64,000 nucleotides of DNA from Agaricus subrufescens (taxonomy: Eukaryota > Basidiomycota > Agaricomycetes > Agaricales > Agaricaceae): assembly GCA_029945375.1 (NCBI GenBank), contig CM057060.1, positions 3,472,001-3,536,000 on the forward strand. Direction: 5' to 3'. A program made the position numbers and the translations under genes. The notes below the pieces were generated by a model. It saw only the letters and a list, made by a program, of their open reading frames with translations. It was not told the origin of the DNA and searched no databases. Positions 11,816 through 23,712 of this stretch are shown piece after piece. Within the stretch, counting starts at the first letter, position 1. The number at the start of each line of letters is the position of its first letter.

Positions 11816-12570
11816 GGTACTATGATCGGGGGTGATGATGATATGGGACGATGTCATAGGTGCTCGGCAAGTGGGCATTAAGTAGTCAGTCGCATGGACG
11901 ATCACAGCAACTTTTCAAATGATTCCGCGGCTGTTTGATCACCCTCTCCATCCGCAGACTGTTCATGAGTCTAGTCGAATCATTTCTGGCATAGAGGACG
12001 CTACGGAGCGCAGCCACCAAGGACCAATGAAGGCGCGAGGGCAATCATGTGACTATCATTGGTGAGTTAGTGCCCCTGTTGCTTCTTTCTGCTACTAACT
12101 AGTTCGTGGGACCATGGGTGACGTCGACGACGTCTCCTACCATGCTGTCCTCTAACGCTGGGATGTAGGCTGCCAGACGTCGAAAGGTGAGCGCTTCAAC
12201 ATTCATCAGTTGGCCCTACTTCGCCATCTTAGCTGGGGCCGCGAAAGATCCGTACCTCCGCGCCGCTGTCTGCTGTGTCTAAATATTAAACAGCAAGAGT
12301 TTCCCGCAACTTAGATTGAAACAAATTAAATTTTGTGTTTGGATGGTCACCCGATCATCCCACTACCGCTTTCGGTAAGGATCGCTTCAACTTATTGGGT
12401 TGGGTATCTCTGAAAAGTGATCAATTGGGCATAGCCAAAGCTGCTCAATTGGGTTGGTATAAAGATACAGATCTGATACAAGTTCTCATTTCAGTGAGCG
12501 TGAGTCAGATTCGTTTCGTGATAACCCCGTGACAAATCGAACGTTTTTTTGAATCAACTTTTCTTTCGTA
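11816..12570. other. Intergenic, divergent promoter region
   Basis: Between the divergently transcribed gene at 10.9-11.8 kb and the MFS gene. No coding pattern seen. Confidence 0.5.
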
Positions 12571-12597
12571 ATGGACCGGGTCTCCGACTTGACATGA
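12571..12597 (+). promoter_or_regulatory. uORF whose stop overlaps the MFS start codon
   Basis: An eight-codon frame begins with ATG at 12571 and its TGA (12595-12597) overlaps the MFS start codon as ATGA (12594-12597). Such an arrangement would force termination followed by reinitiation, or leaky scanning, for the MFS protein, if the transcript starts upstream of 12571. The transcript start is unknown. Confidence 0.4.
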
Positions 12598-14596
12598 CCA
12601 ACGAAGAAACGCCGTTGCTTCACCTCGACGTCTACGACAGATTTCTTCCTCGAGAGAAGAAATTGTTATCCCTTATTGCAATATGGGGTGGACTCGTTAC
12701 ATGTAATTGAATGTGATTGGTAACAGAACGCTGACTGACTGATAGAGATACCCAGTTTTCACTACAAGCACATTCGTACCATCGATACCACAGATTGCTA
12801 GCGATCTTGGCACGACGGGAGAGGTCGTAAGGCAAGCATCGAATTTTCTACCACGATTCTTGGTATTCATTCGTTCGCGTCAGCTATGCTGTTAGCGTCT
12901 ATACCTTCGCCATATCCATTGGTGGACTCATTGGTTCAAGATACGCTAAATTCTGTGAGATTCTTTTCCTGTATTTCTATGTCCCTGTGGCTTAGTATCA
13001 CAAGATGGTCGTCGGCCGGTTTATCTCTGTGCTTTACCTTTGATGATCGTGGCCTCGCTTGCGGTGGGAGGAGCGAGTACTGTATCTCAGCTGCTCATCT
13101 GGCGAAGCATTCAAGGTCTCGGTGCGGCCCCTAACATTCCGCTAGGAGCGGCGGTTATTGGGGACATCTACAAGCTTGAGGAGAGAGGGACCGCTTTGGG
13201 AGCGTACTTCGGAGTGAGTATAGATCAACTCAACCTGTATTCGCCGGTTAAAAGTCCCACCTCCAGTCAACATTTCTTGGACTCGCTCTTGCACCTTCCA
13301 TCGGAGGCATGTTCTCTTATTCACGGACCTTTCATTTCATCCACGATTGTCAGGTGCCATCGCCCAGTACGGATCGTGGCGTGCAATCCACTACTTCCTC
13401 GCTTGCTTTGGTTGTGCCGCATTTATGTGCCTCTTCATTTTTTTCCCAGAAACGAGTCACCCGGATACGAGAGAGATAGATGACTACAAAAAATCGGGAA
13501 AACCTCTCCCAAAATGGAGACCTTGTCTTCTAAATCCATTCTCGCAGTTCTTGATGCTACGTGGTCCCAACGTTCTCGCTACAGTGCGTTGAATCAGATC
13601 TAGCTTCTTTTCCAACATATGTTGACCTTTCCAGAGCATCAGCGGTGCCGCCTACATTTTAACTGACCTTGGTGAGTTACTTCAAGTCATTTACGCTGAT
13701 CTTAGACTCATTAAATCCAAAGCCTTACTGATACCATTTTCCTATACTATCGTGCGTACATTGTCTCGTTTTACCCTCTACGTTCTTTCTATATTCCACT
13801 TCTAGGGCAAGAGCTACGGTATTGAAAATGAGGCCATTATTGGTTTATGTTTCCTCCCTCTTGGTATTGGCAACGCGCGTAAGAGGAAAACCTGTTCTTC
13901 ATTTGGGATGGTTTTAACTAATAATCCATTCATATCGTAGTTGGAGCTCCGCTCTCTGGTTGGCTGTCGGATAAAGTAGTCATCAAATACAAGGAATTGC
14001 GGGGGTACTGGTATCCTGAAGATCGTCTACGCGCTTGCTTCTTCGGGGCATACCTACCAGTTCCCATCGTCATCTCAGGCCTGATCACAAAATATGTTCC
14101 GGGTCCCGTCGGCCTCACGTTGAATCTCGTGTGCTTGTTCATTAGTGGCATTGGTGTAAGTTTTGCCTGTTTGTATTTACCCCCATCTCGACTGCTAATT
14201 GTGACGTGCCTTCGATCGGGGAAGTGCGATCTTGTCGTAACACCATGTGGGGCTTATATAGTTGATATCTTCCAGGCTAACAGTGCCGCAGCCACTGCCT
14301 CGGTTAGGTATGTTTCCAGTCTCAACGCATGGCTATTCAGTTTCAAACCTTTCATCTAGCGCGTTCCGCTGGATTCTTCTCTCGTTCGGAACGGCTATGC
14401 TATTGCCTATGATCAACACATACGGCCACCTAGCCACTAATGTATTCGTTTCTCTTTTGGTGATTTTCGGATTTTTGTATGATGTTTCATTTTTGAGTGC
14501 CATTACGCTTCTAATATGATGAATAGGTTGACGACGTTGACAATTGTATATGGGGAGTCTATGCGTGCTTTCGTAAATGTTGGCTACTCGACGTAG
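12594..14596 (+). CDS. MFS transporter, DHA1-like, 13 exons
   Basis: Exons 12594-12702, 12756-12831, 12884-12954, 12996-13213, 13267-13306, 13354-13583, 13635-13671, 13723-13751, 13806-13878, 13941-14155, 14225-14307, 14360-14476, 14527-14596; about 455 residues, all in frame. N-terminal half: FVPSIPQIASDLG, YAVSVYTFAISIGGLIGS, DGRRPVYL (loop 2-3 motif A remnant), WRSIQGLGAAPNIPLGAAVI, ERGTALGAYF, PSIGGAIAQYGSWRAIHYF, then FPETSHPD in the central loop. These are hallmarks of 12-helix drug:H+ antiporter-type MFS proteins. Introns 2 and 5 need GC-AG splicing (donors AG/GCAAGC at 12832 and AG/GCATGT at 13307). Several exons are tiny (29, 37, 40 nt). The substrate cannot be told. It is not a close relative of the two MFS genes at 31-42 kb. 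Confidence 0.85.
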
Positions 14597-14918
14597 AGCA
14601 CGATATATATTCTATCGTCTATTGTTTCTCAAGTTGTTGGTCGCACGATTTATCCGTAATCCAAGTCAAATTTACAAGTGAGAGTCATTCCCCATAATCT
14701 ATCATAGTGATTCCGCACGCGCAGTTCAACAAACACTATGCTTCAACGTGCTAGCTACATTTAGGATAAGAACGTACGTCAGGTACATTGTCCAAGTAAA
14801 ATGGTGATACGACAAGAGTGAAGTGCCAATTCTTCGATGTGTAATCACTAGGTATCGAAAACGTAAGTTTGCCATCAGCTATCACATCAAGGCATCACAA
14901 CATACCCTCTCATTAGGA
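14597..14918. other. Intergenic, no gene recognised
   Basis: Between the MFS stop and the decayed F-box-like copy. No feature seen. Confidence 0.5.
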
Positions 14919-15527
14919 TCATCCAAATGATTTGAAAGTCCCTGAGAGATATTTGGCCAACGCTTGGAGGGTGGCTTGTAACTCCTTTTTGGGGTACGAC
15001 CAGCATTCGAGTGTTGTGAGATCGTCGCAAACTGGCAAGAGCTGGAGTTCAAAGTCGCTCTCACTCCACGAAGACTTCACGTTGTTGGTATAGATCCTTC
15101 GGACATGTTTACTAAAAAACCCTTTGGGCCTTGTTGAGAACGCTTCCTGGTAGTGCCGAAAACGCGTGGCACAAATAATCTTCGTGTTGCGAATGTACGG
15201 GGGGGAGGATCATAGATTCCCAAATTAAGGGCTCGATCCTGACAAAATCGATAAGCCTCCCAAAAACATCACTGCAGAGGAATGGCCCCACTCATTTGCT
15301 TGCCTCGAGATGGCGGACCAGTATTTTGACTCAGCAAGATCCCCAAACCCTAAAAAATCTGCCTCAGCGTCGTATGCCATCTCGAATATGTGTCTTTGAA
15401 TCTCAATCGGAAATTCTTGTAACATTGGAAACAGAGATTCAGAAGAAGGCCCTCCCTCCTGTGCAGACGAGTTGCTGCACATCTTGCGAACAGGCTGTTG
15501 ACAGTGTAGGGGTGATCTGACTGTCAT
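14919..15527 (-). pseudogene. Decayed, truncated F-box-like copy (family A)
   Basis: A copy of the family represented by the intact genes at 16132-17667 and 25385-26602. It keeps the F-box-like start (EFPIEIQRHIFEMAYDA, then YWSAISRQANEW) and, after the intron position, IEPLIWESMILP. The donor that follows codon TG in the other copies is lost here (GGGCCA instead of GTAAGT/GTAAAG). A one-base shift separates IEPLIWESMILP from the next matching block (QEAFSTRPKGFFSKHVRRIY, then SDFELQLLPVCDDLTTLECW). The reading then ends at a stop at 14921-14919, so about two thirds of the protein, including the whole LRR-like part, is missing. The copy is almost surely non-functional. Confidence 0.85.
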
Positions 15528-16131
15528 GGAAAACGTGGGACATTTCTGTAAGCAGTGGTTAAAATGGCAATCGAAAACTAAGAACAGGGCACACACAGAG
15601 TATCAACGCAACTAACGTTTTCTGAAAGCTGTTGGAAAGCAGATTCCGAAAGCCATGTTCTTGTAATGAACCTAGTTCTACCGTGTGAATAACTTAAAGG
15701 CTGACGCCACTTAATCTTGGACGCCACTGGCTACGCGTTTATCGGCTGTCAAATTTCTGTCATTTCGGCTCCTCCGATCTGCGAGTTATTCGCAGGTACT
15801 GGTTTGACGTCCGCCGCGAACGATGACCGCTTAGACTGTCATGGAACACCTTCGCTGACATAGTTGGCCCAGGTTTCCCATGAAAAGCCACCCAAAACCA
15901 AAGGTTTTGTGCGTGCCACCAGCCATGACGTGATGAGCGGACGACAACTCAAAGAATGTTATTGTAAACTAATTAATCATCAATGCGTAGGATTATCTGA
16001 GGCGCTTGGGTCTACAAGATGTGTATTAAGCAAAGTAAAGTAGCGGTGTGACTGAACGGGATCACAGAAAAGCAGAATAACTTTTAATAACGTGTAATGA
16101 TTAGACATCCTGCGGGAACGTAAATCTTCGG
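15528..16131. other. Intergenic, no gene recognised
   Basis: Region upstream of the decayed copy and downstream of the intact minus-strand copy. Nothing coding is seen. Confidence 0.5.
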
Positions 16132-17667
16132 CTATGCACAACAAGATCTGTAACACACCTTACTAGAATCACTAGGAGGCTTTTCCGAAGCCAACAAGCT
16201 CTTTCGCTTCTCGTACTTCTCCATGACTGGCTCCCATGCCCCAAAATCTTGCCAGGCTTGCGGGCAATCTTGATGATCCATGTTCGCAATAAGTTCATGA
16301 TAGCTGTCGAATACTTTATCATTACCCCCCCTTTTCCCTAGTGCATAGATTTCGTTCCATGAATCGTCGGTGGAACCCAGCATGATACGAGGGTCAAATG
16401 TCCCGAGCCTAACGGCTTCCATGCGCTTCCACCTAGCCTCGTCCTCTGGTGTTATCCGCGGCTCGGTAGAAAAGTAATACAAGCTTAGCAGTGGTACCAA
16501 GACGACCAAGCATTCCAACTTTTTCGGAAAGTATTTCTGAGCCTCCTCGATGGTATTGTAGGCTTGATCAATGACGTGTCGGAAATCTTTGAAATCGGTC
16601 TCCAGTAACATGTTGACTCGCATGTGGGTGAGGTTTTTGAGTGATTCGAGGCTTTTCCATGATGGAAGCTGTTGTTGTTTAGTACGGAAGTCAAGCTTGG
16701 TGACATGTCGGAAAAGGGGAAGGCAAAATGTGTTCTCGTCGAGAGGCAAAAGGTCGAGATTGATGCCGAGAGTCTTGAGCTTTGGCCAGTATTTAGTCTT
16801 GAGGATGTTTTGCAACTCTTCTTTCGCATAAGACCAGCATTCAAGAGTTGTGAGATTGTCGCAAATCGGCAAGAGCTGGAGTTCGAAGTCGCTATCACCC
16901 CACTCGGTCTCCAAGTTACTCGTATAGATTCTCCGGACATGCTTGGTGAAAAATTCCTTTGGCTTCGTTTCAAACGCTTCCTCGTAGAGACTGAGGCGCT
17001 CGGAAGCGCCTTCTTCATCTTCTTCATATTCGGGAAGAATCATGGATTCCCATATCAAGGGCTCAATCCTGTCGGCAAGATAAGCGGCGAACTATTGTTT
17101 GACTGAAGAACTTTACCATTCATTGACTTGATTCGAAATTGCAGACCAGTGCTCTGAATCCTCTGGATCTCCCCACCCTATACAAGTTGTATGTGCCTCG
17201 TATGCCATCTCGAATATGCGCCTTTGAATCCAAAGTGGAAAATCATTAAACCTCCGGAATGGAGGAGTTGACGGTTTTGGTTCCATAGCAAGAGGCCTCC
17301 GTATGACAGCAATCGGAGGTTTGGGTACAACAGGAGGAAGTTTTGGAACAGGAGGAAGTTTCGGAACAGGAGGAAGTTTTGGCACAGTCGGCGTGCTAGT
17401 AGCTAATTTAGGGCGTTTGTTCTGTGGTTCATTTTGCTTCTTGGGGGGCTTGGAATCTATAGCTGGGCTGTTCGAAGCTGCATTTTTCGCCGCTTTGTTT
17501 TTCTGCCGATTTTGTTTACGACGCTTGTTACGCTCTCTCCTCTTTGCTTTCTGTTCTTCCGTCAAGCCACTAGGTTGCCCGTTCTGGGTGGACGAGTTGC
17601 TGTTCTGAGAGGGAGCCGTTGGTCTCAGAGGGATGCCCTGATCGCCGCTTCGAAGAACGTTGGTCAT
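16132..17667 (-). CDS. F-box-like protein (family A) with basic N-terminus
   Basis: Exons 17667-17117 and 17068-16132, joined through a split Trp codon, give about 495 residues. Residues ~40-65 are strongly basic (KRRERNKRRKQNRQKNK), a likely nuclear or nucleolar targeting region absent from its paralog at 25.4 kb. A triple VPKLPP repeat follows, and then the F-box-like segment NDFPLWIQRRIFEMAYEA. The second exon carries leucine-rich stretches (LQLLPICDNLTTLECWSYA; LKTLGINLDLLPL; WKSLESLKNLTHM). It ends with WQDFGAWEPVMEKYEKRK. The role by family is recruitment of substrates to an SCF ligase; the substrate is unknown. It lies between two decayed copies of itself, so this is the surviving member of a local array. 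Confidence 0.83.
17331..17384 (-). repeat. Three 18-nt in-frame repeats (VPKLPP)
   Basis: Three near-identical 18-nt units in the N-terminal coding region of the family A gene encode VPKLPP three times. They are in frame, so copy number changes would alter length without shifting the frame. Confidence 0.9.
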
Positions 17668-17945
17668 TCTCTAGACAAAAACAGTGAGAAAGGTCAAATG
17701 AGGTGTAGATAAGTTCAAATGCACATACAGCCTCGAAGACAAGATGTCCTTTCTAACGAAGGAGTAAAGTGACTTTTTGAAGGCGGAAATAAAGTTAAAC
17801 CGTGTGAGCTAACCACACAAGCCAATGGTAATATTTACGTTTATCGGGAGACGATTAATTCATTCTTCCATGACTGTGGTTCCTCCGGCCAAGATGCTGG
17901 TTTGCGGTGGATGTGGGTTATCCATTGCTGTGGTAGTTATGGCCT

Positions 17946-18022
17946 GTATCCTCCCCATCGTAAATGATTTGTGGTTGTATGGCATGCCATCTCGAGCGTA
18001 TATATTTGAATTTCGTGTGAAA
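17946..18022 (-). pseudogene. Short relic of family A F-box segment
   Basis: Read on the minus strand, this stretch matches the DNA around the F-box-like segment of the three other copies. Matching blocks include ATTCAAA, TCGAGATGGCAT and GGGGAG at the same spacing within one or two bases. It has no open frame and no recognisable flanking protein. It is best read as a heavily decayed fourth copy; chance similarity of about 75 nt cannot be excluded. Confidence 0.5.
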
Positions 18023-19644
18023 AATACTTAAATCTTAGAGATTGTCCGTGTTGCGTGAACGAGTAGAGCTTGCTTTCGGGGGGGCCTGCCATTGGCTATG
18101 TAATAATGCTTTGACTGCTGCTATCGGGCACGTTGATCATTATCTTTACACTGGTAGTTAGAGGAGTCATCGTGAATTTGAATCAACACGGACAATTTCA
18201 TAGCGAGCCACTGGCCTAAAGCGATTCCGGAAAGCAAGAGATTTGTAGAATTAATGATATTGGACCGTGTGAAGAGTTAACGTATTTAAAAAGGCGTTTA
18301 CCTCGGTCATCGGTTGGTAACGATCATTGGTTCTTTTGATTCGCAGCTGTTCCAACATCATGATGATGATAAATTTGGTAGTCATTGCTTAAGATTTCGT
18401 ATATATGACCTGAGGAATTGAGATAAGACGGTGTTAGTCAGTCCGAGGGCTGACCATGACAGATGACTCGGATTCTCTTTTACTTATCCCCTTTTCAGTA
18501 CATCCGGAAGGTTCGTAATCCGCGTGAGCTTATGTGAGATAAGTTTGTCATATGCTTCAAACACTCCTGTGATAGACTGACAGAGTCTTTGAGGAATCTC
18601 ACATTCACCCTGCGACACCAGAAAAGCTTGGTTGACTGAAGTTTGGACAGGAGAATTATGTCAACTCAGGTCACCATTTCTGGCTTCAATGCGTTCCTTG
18701 TATACCAAATACATAATCAATTCATTTCTCTGTATTAGCCATTGACAGATCTAATTTGGTAGCCATGAAGTCATCTGCAATGTAGATGTTTCGAAGTAAG
18801 ACATTGTTTTCCGCGGTGACCGTCGTTTTCACATATTACAACACCGTAGGTAATCATTCGACGTTCGATATTCGATAGCCGTGAGGTAACGAGTAGATCC
18901 TATAGGCCTAGGGGCCTTCCGTATCAATCTCTCGGCCTTTTCTGAATTGTTTGGTTGTGTTTTTCCAGCTGAGACTAGCCATGGTTCCGCCACTGGTTAT
19001 CAACGAAGTAGGGGAGGAAGATCCCAGAAATGCGGATCATGATAACGCGCGGTATGGAACCGGGTCTTTGATCCGATCACACTGCACCTTCATTCCGGAA
19101 AGTATGACATCACCGGTTATGTTTGGTTGTCGCGGAACGGAGGCAACACAGACGTCTATGCGAGAATAAAAGTGAGTTGTGCCTTGCAGAATTATTTCCC
19201 AGGGCTCTGCAGTCCGATCGTGCAGATTTGGTGGTCAGCACGGGCAACAGTTCATGCCCGAATCCATTTTCCTCTCTATGACCGGTTCGCCCTCAGACCT
19301 CGGACTCCTGCTCCCCTAAATGAGGGTAGACTTGGGTCGACATGAGTCAGAAGTGAAATCGTACAGCGCCGAGTTACCGAGTGCACGGAGGGTTATAGAA
19401 GCAGATAGTCGGTCCTAGTCGAAGTCCTCTATTCATGGATGACGTAGAAACGACCACCAGGTAGGTAAACCGCTCTGCTTCATCGCTGGTGGTCCGTGCA
19501 CCTAGCAGTAGTGGGTGAGCGAATCCAACAATGCGTCATTGGTTCCGGAGGCGAAGTGGAAGACCCCTGAGTATGTCATGAAATTACATAATTCTGTGAT
19601 GGGGATATAAGAACGGGTGCTGCAGCAGCGGACCCTCGCTGGCC
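18023..19644. other. Long intergenic stretch, no gene recognised
   Basis: No frame with recognisable features over about 1.6 kb. Only the TATA-like box near its right end is noted. Confidence 0.5.
19605..19610 (+). promoter_or_regulatory. TATA-like box of the 19.6 kb gene
   Basis: ATATAA lies about 35 nt before the ATG at 19645. Confidence 0.4.
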
Positions 19645-20849
19645 ATGCACCTCTTCCTCCTCAACAACGACCCCCTCCACACCACCCTCCTCGACCGGGA
19701 CGGCCGCGCGCTGTACTCGATATCGTCCTCTTCATCGGCCAGCCCGGCCCTGGAATCGCCTCTTGCATCGCCAAATCCAGCGCCCTATCCCGGGTATCAC
19801 CAGCAACCGTCTAATATCCATGCGACGACTGCTAACGACCGGCGACATTCCACACGCGCTCGTCCTTGTCCCTCCCCACATTCCCTAACTACTTCCGACC
19901 CAACGCCTCTATCTAAGTCCAGCAGCCCCACGCCAAGCGGCCAGCCCGCCGGCCTTTCAACAAGCATCAAGAGGCTACGGAGCTATGAGTGTAGTACGAG
20001 TAGCGTCGTCATTAACGTCGGCCAAGTAGAATCGATAGGTCAGAATGACCGTACTAAGGTCGAACTTTGTACGCTGGGGATGGAGATTTGCACGCCTCCT
20101 ACCAACAAAAGCACGGAGATGGCCTCGTTGCCGCCTCCTGAATCACAAACTGCGTTAGCGCGGACAAATGATGCTGGTATTGCTCTCGAGGCATTCCGGG
20201 AATTTTGCACCCAATCGCAGCAGCAGAAAACGTCGTTTACACCTGTCTCTGCAACAAGATTAGTGCCCACGCAGAGCTCCATTGGTGGTGCCGACAAAAC
20301 TCTCGTTCTAGACCCGTGAGTAATAATAGAATTCTTGAAGGTCAAGCTTAGTTAACTTTCTATTTCAGGTCGTGGGCCTTTAAGGGTCCGGACGAACGTC
20401 CTTACAAGTGGATATCTCTCGCATCGAACCCCGTTCTAATTCACGACACTCAACCACCTACTCCCATCGCGTGCTTTCGTCCTGCAAAACTTGGGATCGT
20501 ATCAAGAAGCCGCCGTGGTTTTCTTGAAATATTACCCCCAGGACTGGACAAAGAAGATTGGATCGTCGTGACTTTCGTCGGTTACTTTCGTATGAAAATG
20601 GGCCATCGGCTTCAGTGCTACATCCCCCGCTCAGCCCATGATGATGTACAATCATTACCCATCGGTATGGGAATGACGACAACCATGAGCCATCATGATG
20701 GTAACATCACCTTGGCTTCAAAACTAAAGCTGATGGCCCCACCTCAAAACCCGCTCTCAAAACCCCTTCAAAAGGCTTCATTGCCCCCCGCTTATGTTGA
20801 AGCCATCAGGCGGATAAACAGGAATCCTATTCCGCGACGAGCATATTAG
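19645..20849 (+). CDS. DUF6593-like protein with long low-complexity insert
   Basis: Exons 19645-20315 and 20369-20849 give 383 residues. The start MHLFLLNNDPLHTTLLDRDG matches the opening of the family (MHLILSSHNPRNS.Y). A long Ser/Pro/Thr-rich stretch follows at residues ~27-110 (for example SSSSSASPALESPLASPNP). Residues ~224-320 resume the family fold: SWAFKGPDERPYKWI, then CFRPAKLG and FLEILPPGLDKEDWIVVTFV, equivalent to the tail ..LDEIMMTFIYCQKLRKDR of the other members. A basic C-terminal tail ends in RRINRNPIPRRAY. Only one intron is present, so the exon layout differs from that of the compact members. Function unknown. Confidence 0.8.
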
Positions 20850-23712
20850 TTTCGATCTTCATGTTTGCTCTCTAAGTTTTTCTTCGAAACAAATTCGCGT
20901 ATACCCATGCCTCCCGCTCGCTACTGGCTTTGATCCCATGGACTTCGGATATTTTTACTGCCGTCTAAGATTAACATATGGCCTCGTAATCCTGTGCTTT
21001 TTTGTGTTTTCCTTCTCTCGTGATGCATTATGGACTCTCATTGGAAAATATCACGACTTACATGACACGTACCATTTTTATTTAGTTTTCTCCCATATAT
21101 ATGTATCTGTAGTCACTCAGTTGCCTTGGCTCTGTATAGTCAGGCTGTTGTATTATTACTCTTCTCTTTTGAATAAGAATCGTACCTTTTCTTGCGTACG
21201 GAACAAAAAAACAGCGAGCGGTCAATATAATAAATACCCCTCCTTGACACGAAGGCTCTTTCGGTCCCGACACCAATGGCTGCCCTTCATTTCAGCTCTA
21301 TATCTGGAATTCACTTTGCGGGGTAGGAGTAAGAGATCTTAAAGAGGAATAGCCGTACATTCTGTCAATACGTCACTCAGTGTTTATGACTCCTGTACAT
21401 TACTTGTACGCGCAAATCGTCATAGAATGAATTTCCGCTTAGCGTCGTCTAGCCGAAATCACTATCAAAATGCCGTAAACTTCGCACCACGCGCATTTTA
21501 CTACATGCTAGGCCCAATTTTTTTTTTTTTGGTCAAAGTGTCGTCATGAACCGATCATGCTAAGGTTAACCTAATATTTACTGCGCATCAAGTCAAGCGG
21601 CGCATTGTGGGTATGTTACTTTTCTCATGTTAAGCATCGTGATGTTGTTTCAAACCGTAGAGGTCATTGGAAAAGATAGGGGACCGAACGAGGAAGATAT
21701 AGAATCAATGTTAAGAGAGAGGGTGAGATGTGCGCTGTTTTCGGAATAACGGACTAAAGTTGGGAGTTTGAGGTCGACTCAAGCTGCGCGTATAAGTGCA
21801 AGTGCAAGTGTTGACCTTTGGAGCAGAATTCTAAGAAACAGCCGGGATAATTTGAGCGAATCATCCGCAGTCAGGTAAACTGCGCCTCGTATAGGAAATG
21901 AGTAACGTGAGAGCCTTTGACACGTTGCAACAGAGAATATCAACGATGAAAACAGGACCTAGTAAAAGTGTTGGGACTTGTAAGAAGGACAGTAGAAATT
22001 GAAATGTCAAGATTGTATTGGGATTATACCCTGGTACCTGTGACAGCTGTCGAAATGATTAGGGTTCAGAGAACAACGTTTTGGGGTGAGCTGCTTCAGC
22101 ACCAGTGGCGCACGCAGTATGTCATTAGGGGTGAAGAATGTGAACCTTGACGGCATGTTAATGAGGTGTGAAGTCGAGGTATGTCACAGAGGTAGTGAAC
22201 AAATGTTTAGTTTAATATTTGCATTCCATGGCCAGATATCAAAAGTGGAAGATGTGGAGTTAGAGCTTCGATCCTAGCAATTCTAATGGGGGATGTTGCA
22301 ATTTTGCGTTGTTCCGGATGGAGAAAGAAGCTTGTATCGCGAAACGTGTATCTTTATTTTTCACAGGTAACGAGTGTGAACAACAGAGGGTCGAGGGTTA
22401 AGGCTACAGACTACCGCATTGGTGATTATTCGCTGGCAGCCACTGTCAGGTCAGAATTCTAACTGGGTAGTAGGGATTTGCAGATGTGTTTTCGATGATG
22501 AACTCAAGAAAACAATTAGCGGAGAGAGAAAATTTTTGCATCATCCTAGCTGAGGTTAAAAAATTCAGCTGCTAGACTGGCTTTGCGATAGCCTGAGTGA
22601 GTGACAGCGAGGGAGTGTGACGGAGATAGCTAGTCGGATAAGCTCTGTGAGGTTGCTTGTAAATGACATTATGTCTTGAACAGTCACCACTGATGAGTCT
22701 AGCTTGCGTATGGCGTTGAATTCAGCTCAAATGTGAGGATAGCTCCTTGGAGTTGGGGCATGGCCGCGGCTTGGCCCGCGCAGTATTACTTCGAGTTAGG
22801 TGGGAAAAGTAGAAGGCTGGTAACAGGATTGCGACCGACGTGTTGGCGGGTGCTCTATGGCACAGCGCAATGTATATATGGACTCGATTGTCGAACTCAT
22901 TAATGCATTGCGTCATGCTGAGCCATGGCGCTGATGGAATCATGATTGCCGAGCGGCGACTTTCCCAGACTCCCGGTCACCAACTGCTCCCAAGTTAGCC
23001 GCCCCCACTCGATCGCCGGCAGCAAGCGCATGACACAGGCCAGTGTGCCTGAAGATCAACCAGATATATGACACTTGTACCACTCCACTGCCAGTGCGGA
23101 AAAGACGTTTGAACCTCAATTCGCCGGTAATCAACTAAAATACAGCATAGTTTGGACATGATTTTTTATCTCGTCGGGCATGGAAGTACGATTACCCTTT
23201 CTGGAGCATGAAAGTAACGAGAATCTGTCCAAGTGATCATTGTAAACCCACCGCTTGCACTTGTTGTTGGATTCCTATACAATTGCACGATAACTCACAA
23301 GACCACATAGTGGCCTTGACCGTTCAGTAATTTTATTTTTTTGATCGTGTTCCTTAGCATACATATACAATTTATTGGCTATGTGCTTGAGCCGTCGTCA
23401 ACGAGTGATGAAGATTAGCATGTCCGTGCCCGCATGAATATATATATATATATATGACGTCGCTTTTTCATCTGATAAGGATGCCCTGATCCCGACTACT
23501 AATATAGATTTGCCCATTTCATCGAAGTGTTGTGCATTGATTCGACCTCCTGGACAGTCGGCGCCACGCAGTATATGTGTTAATCACAAGTCGTCCTATA
23601 AAGCAATGCCGAGCCAACTTTCATATGATGAAAGTGGTGAACCATCTCCCCCTTATGGTTGGTGGGACCGAGCTAACAAGCGAGTTTCATAGTACATACT
23701 GGATACAATAAA
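20850..23712. other. Long intergenic stretch, no gene recognised
   Basis: About 2.9 kb with only short or low-content frames. It contains a poly-T run near 21519-21530 and an AT microsatellite near 23438. The longest frame (20938-21342, +) lies directly after a stop codon in AT-rich DNA, shows no family features and is judged spurious. Confidence 0.5.
23437..23455. repeat. AT dinucleotide microsatellite
   Basis: About nine AT units in a row, in the intergenic region downstream of the minus-strand DUF6593-like gene. Confidence 0.9.

Noticed and set aside
20938..21342. 134-codon plus-strand frame after the DUF6593-like gene
   Set aside because: AT-rich 3' flank, no motif, composition unlike the neighbouring coding exons; likely chance.
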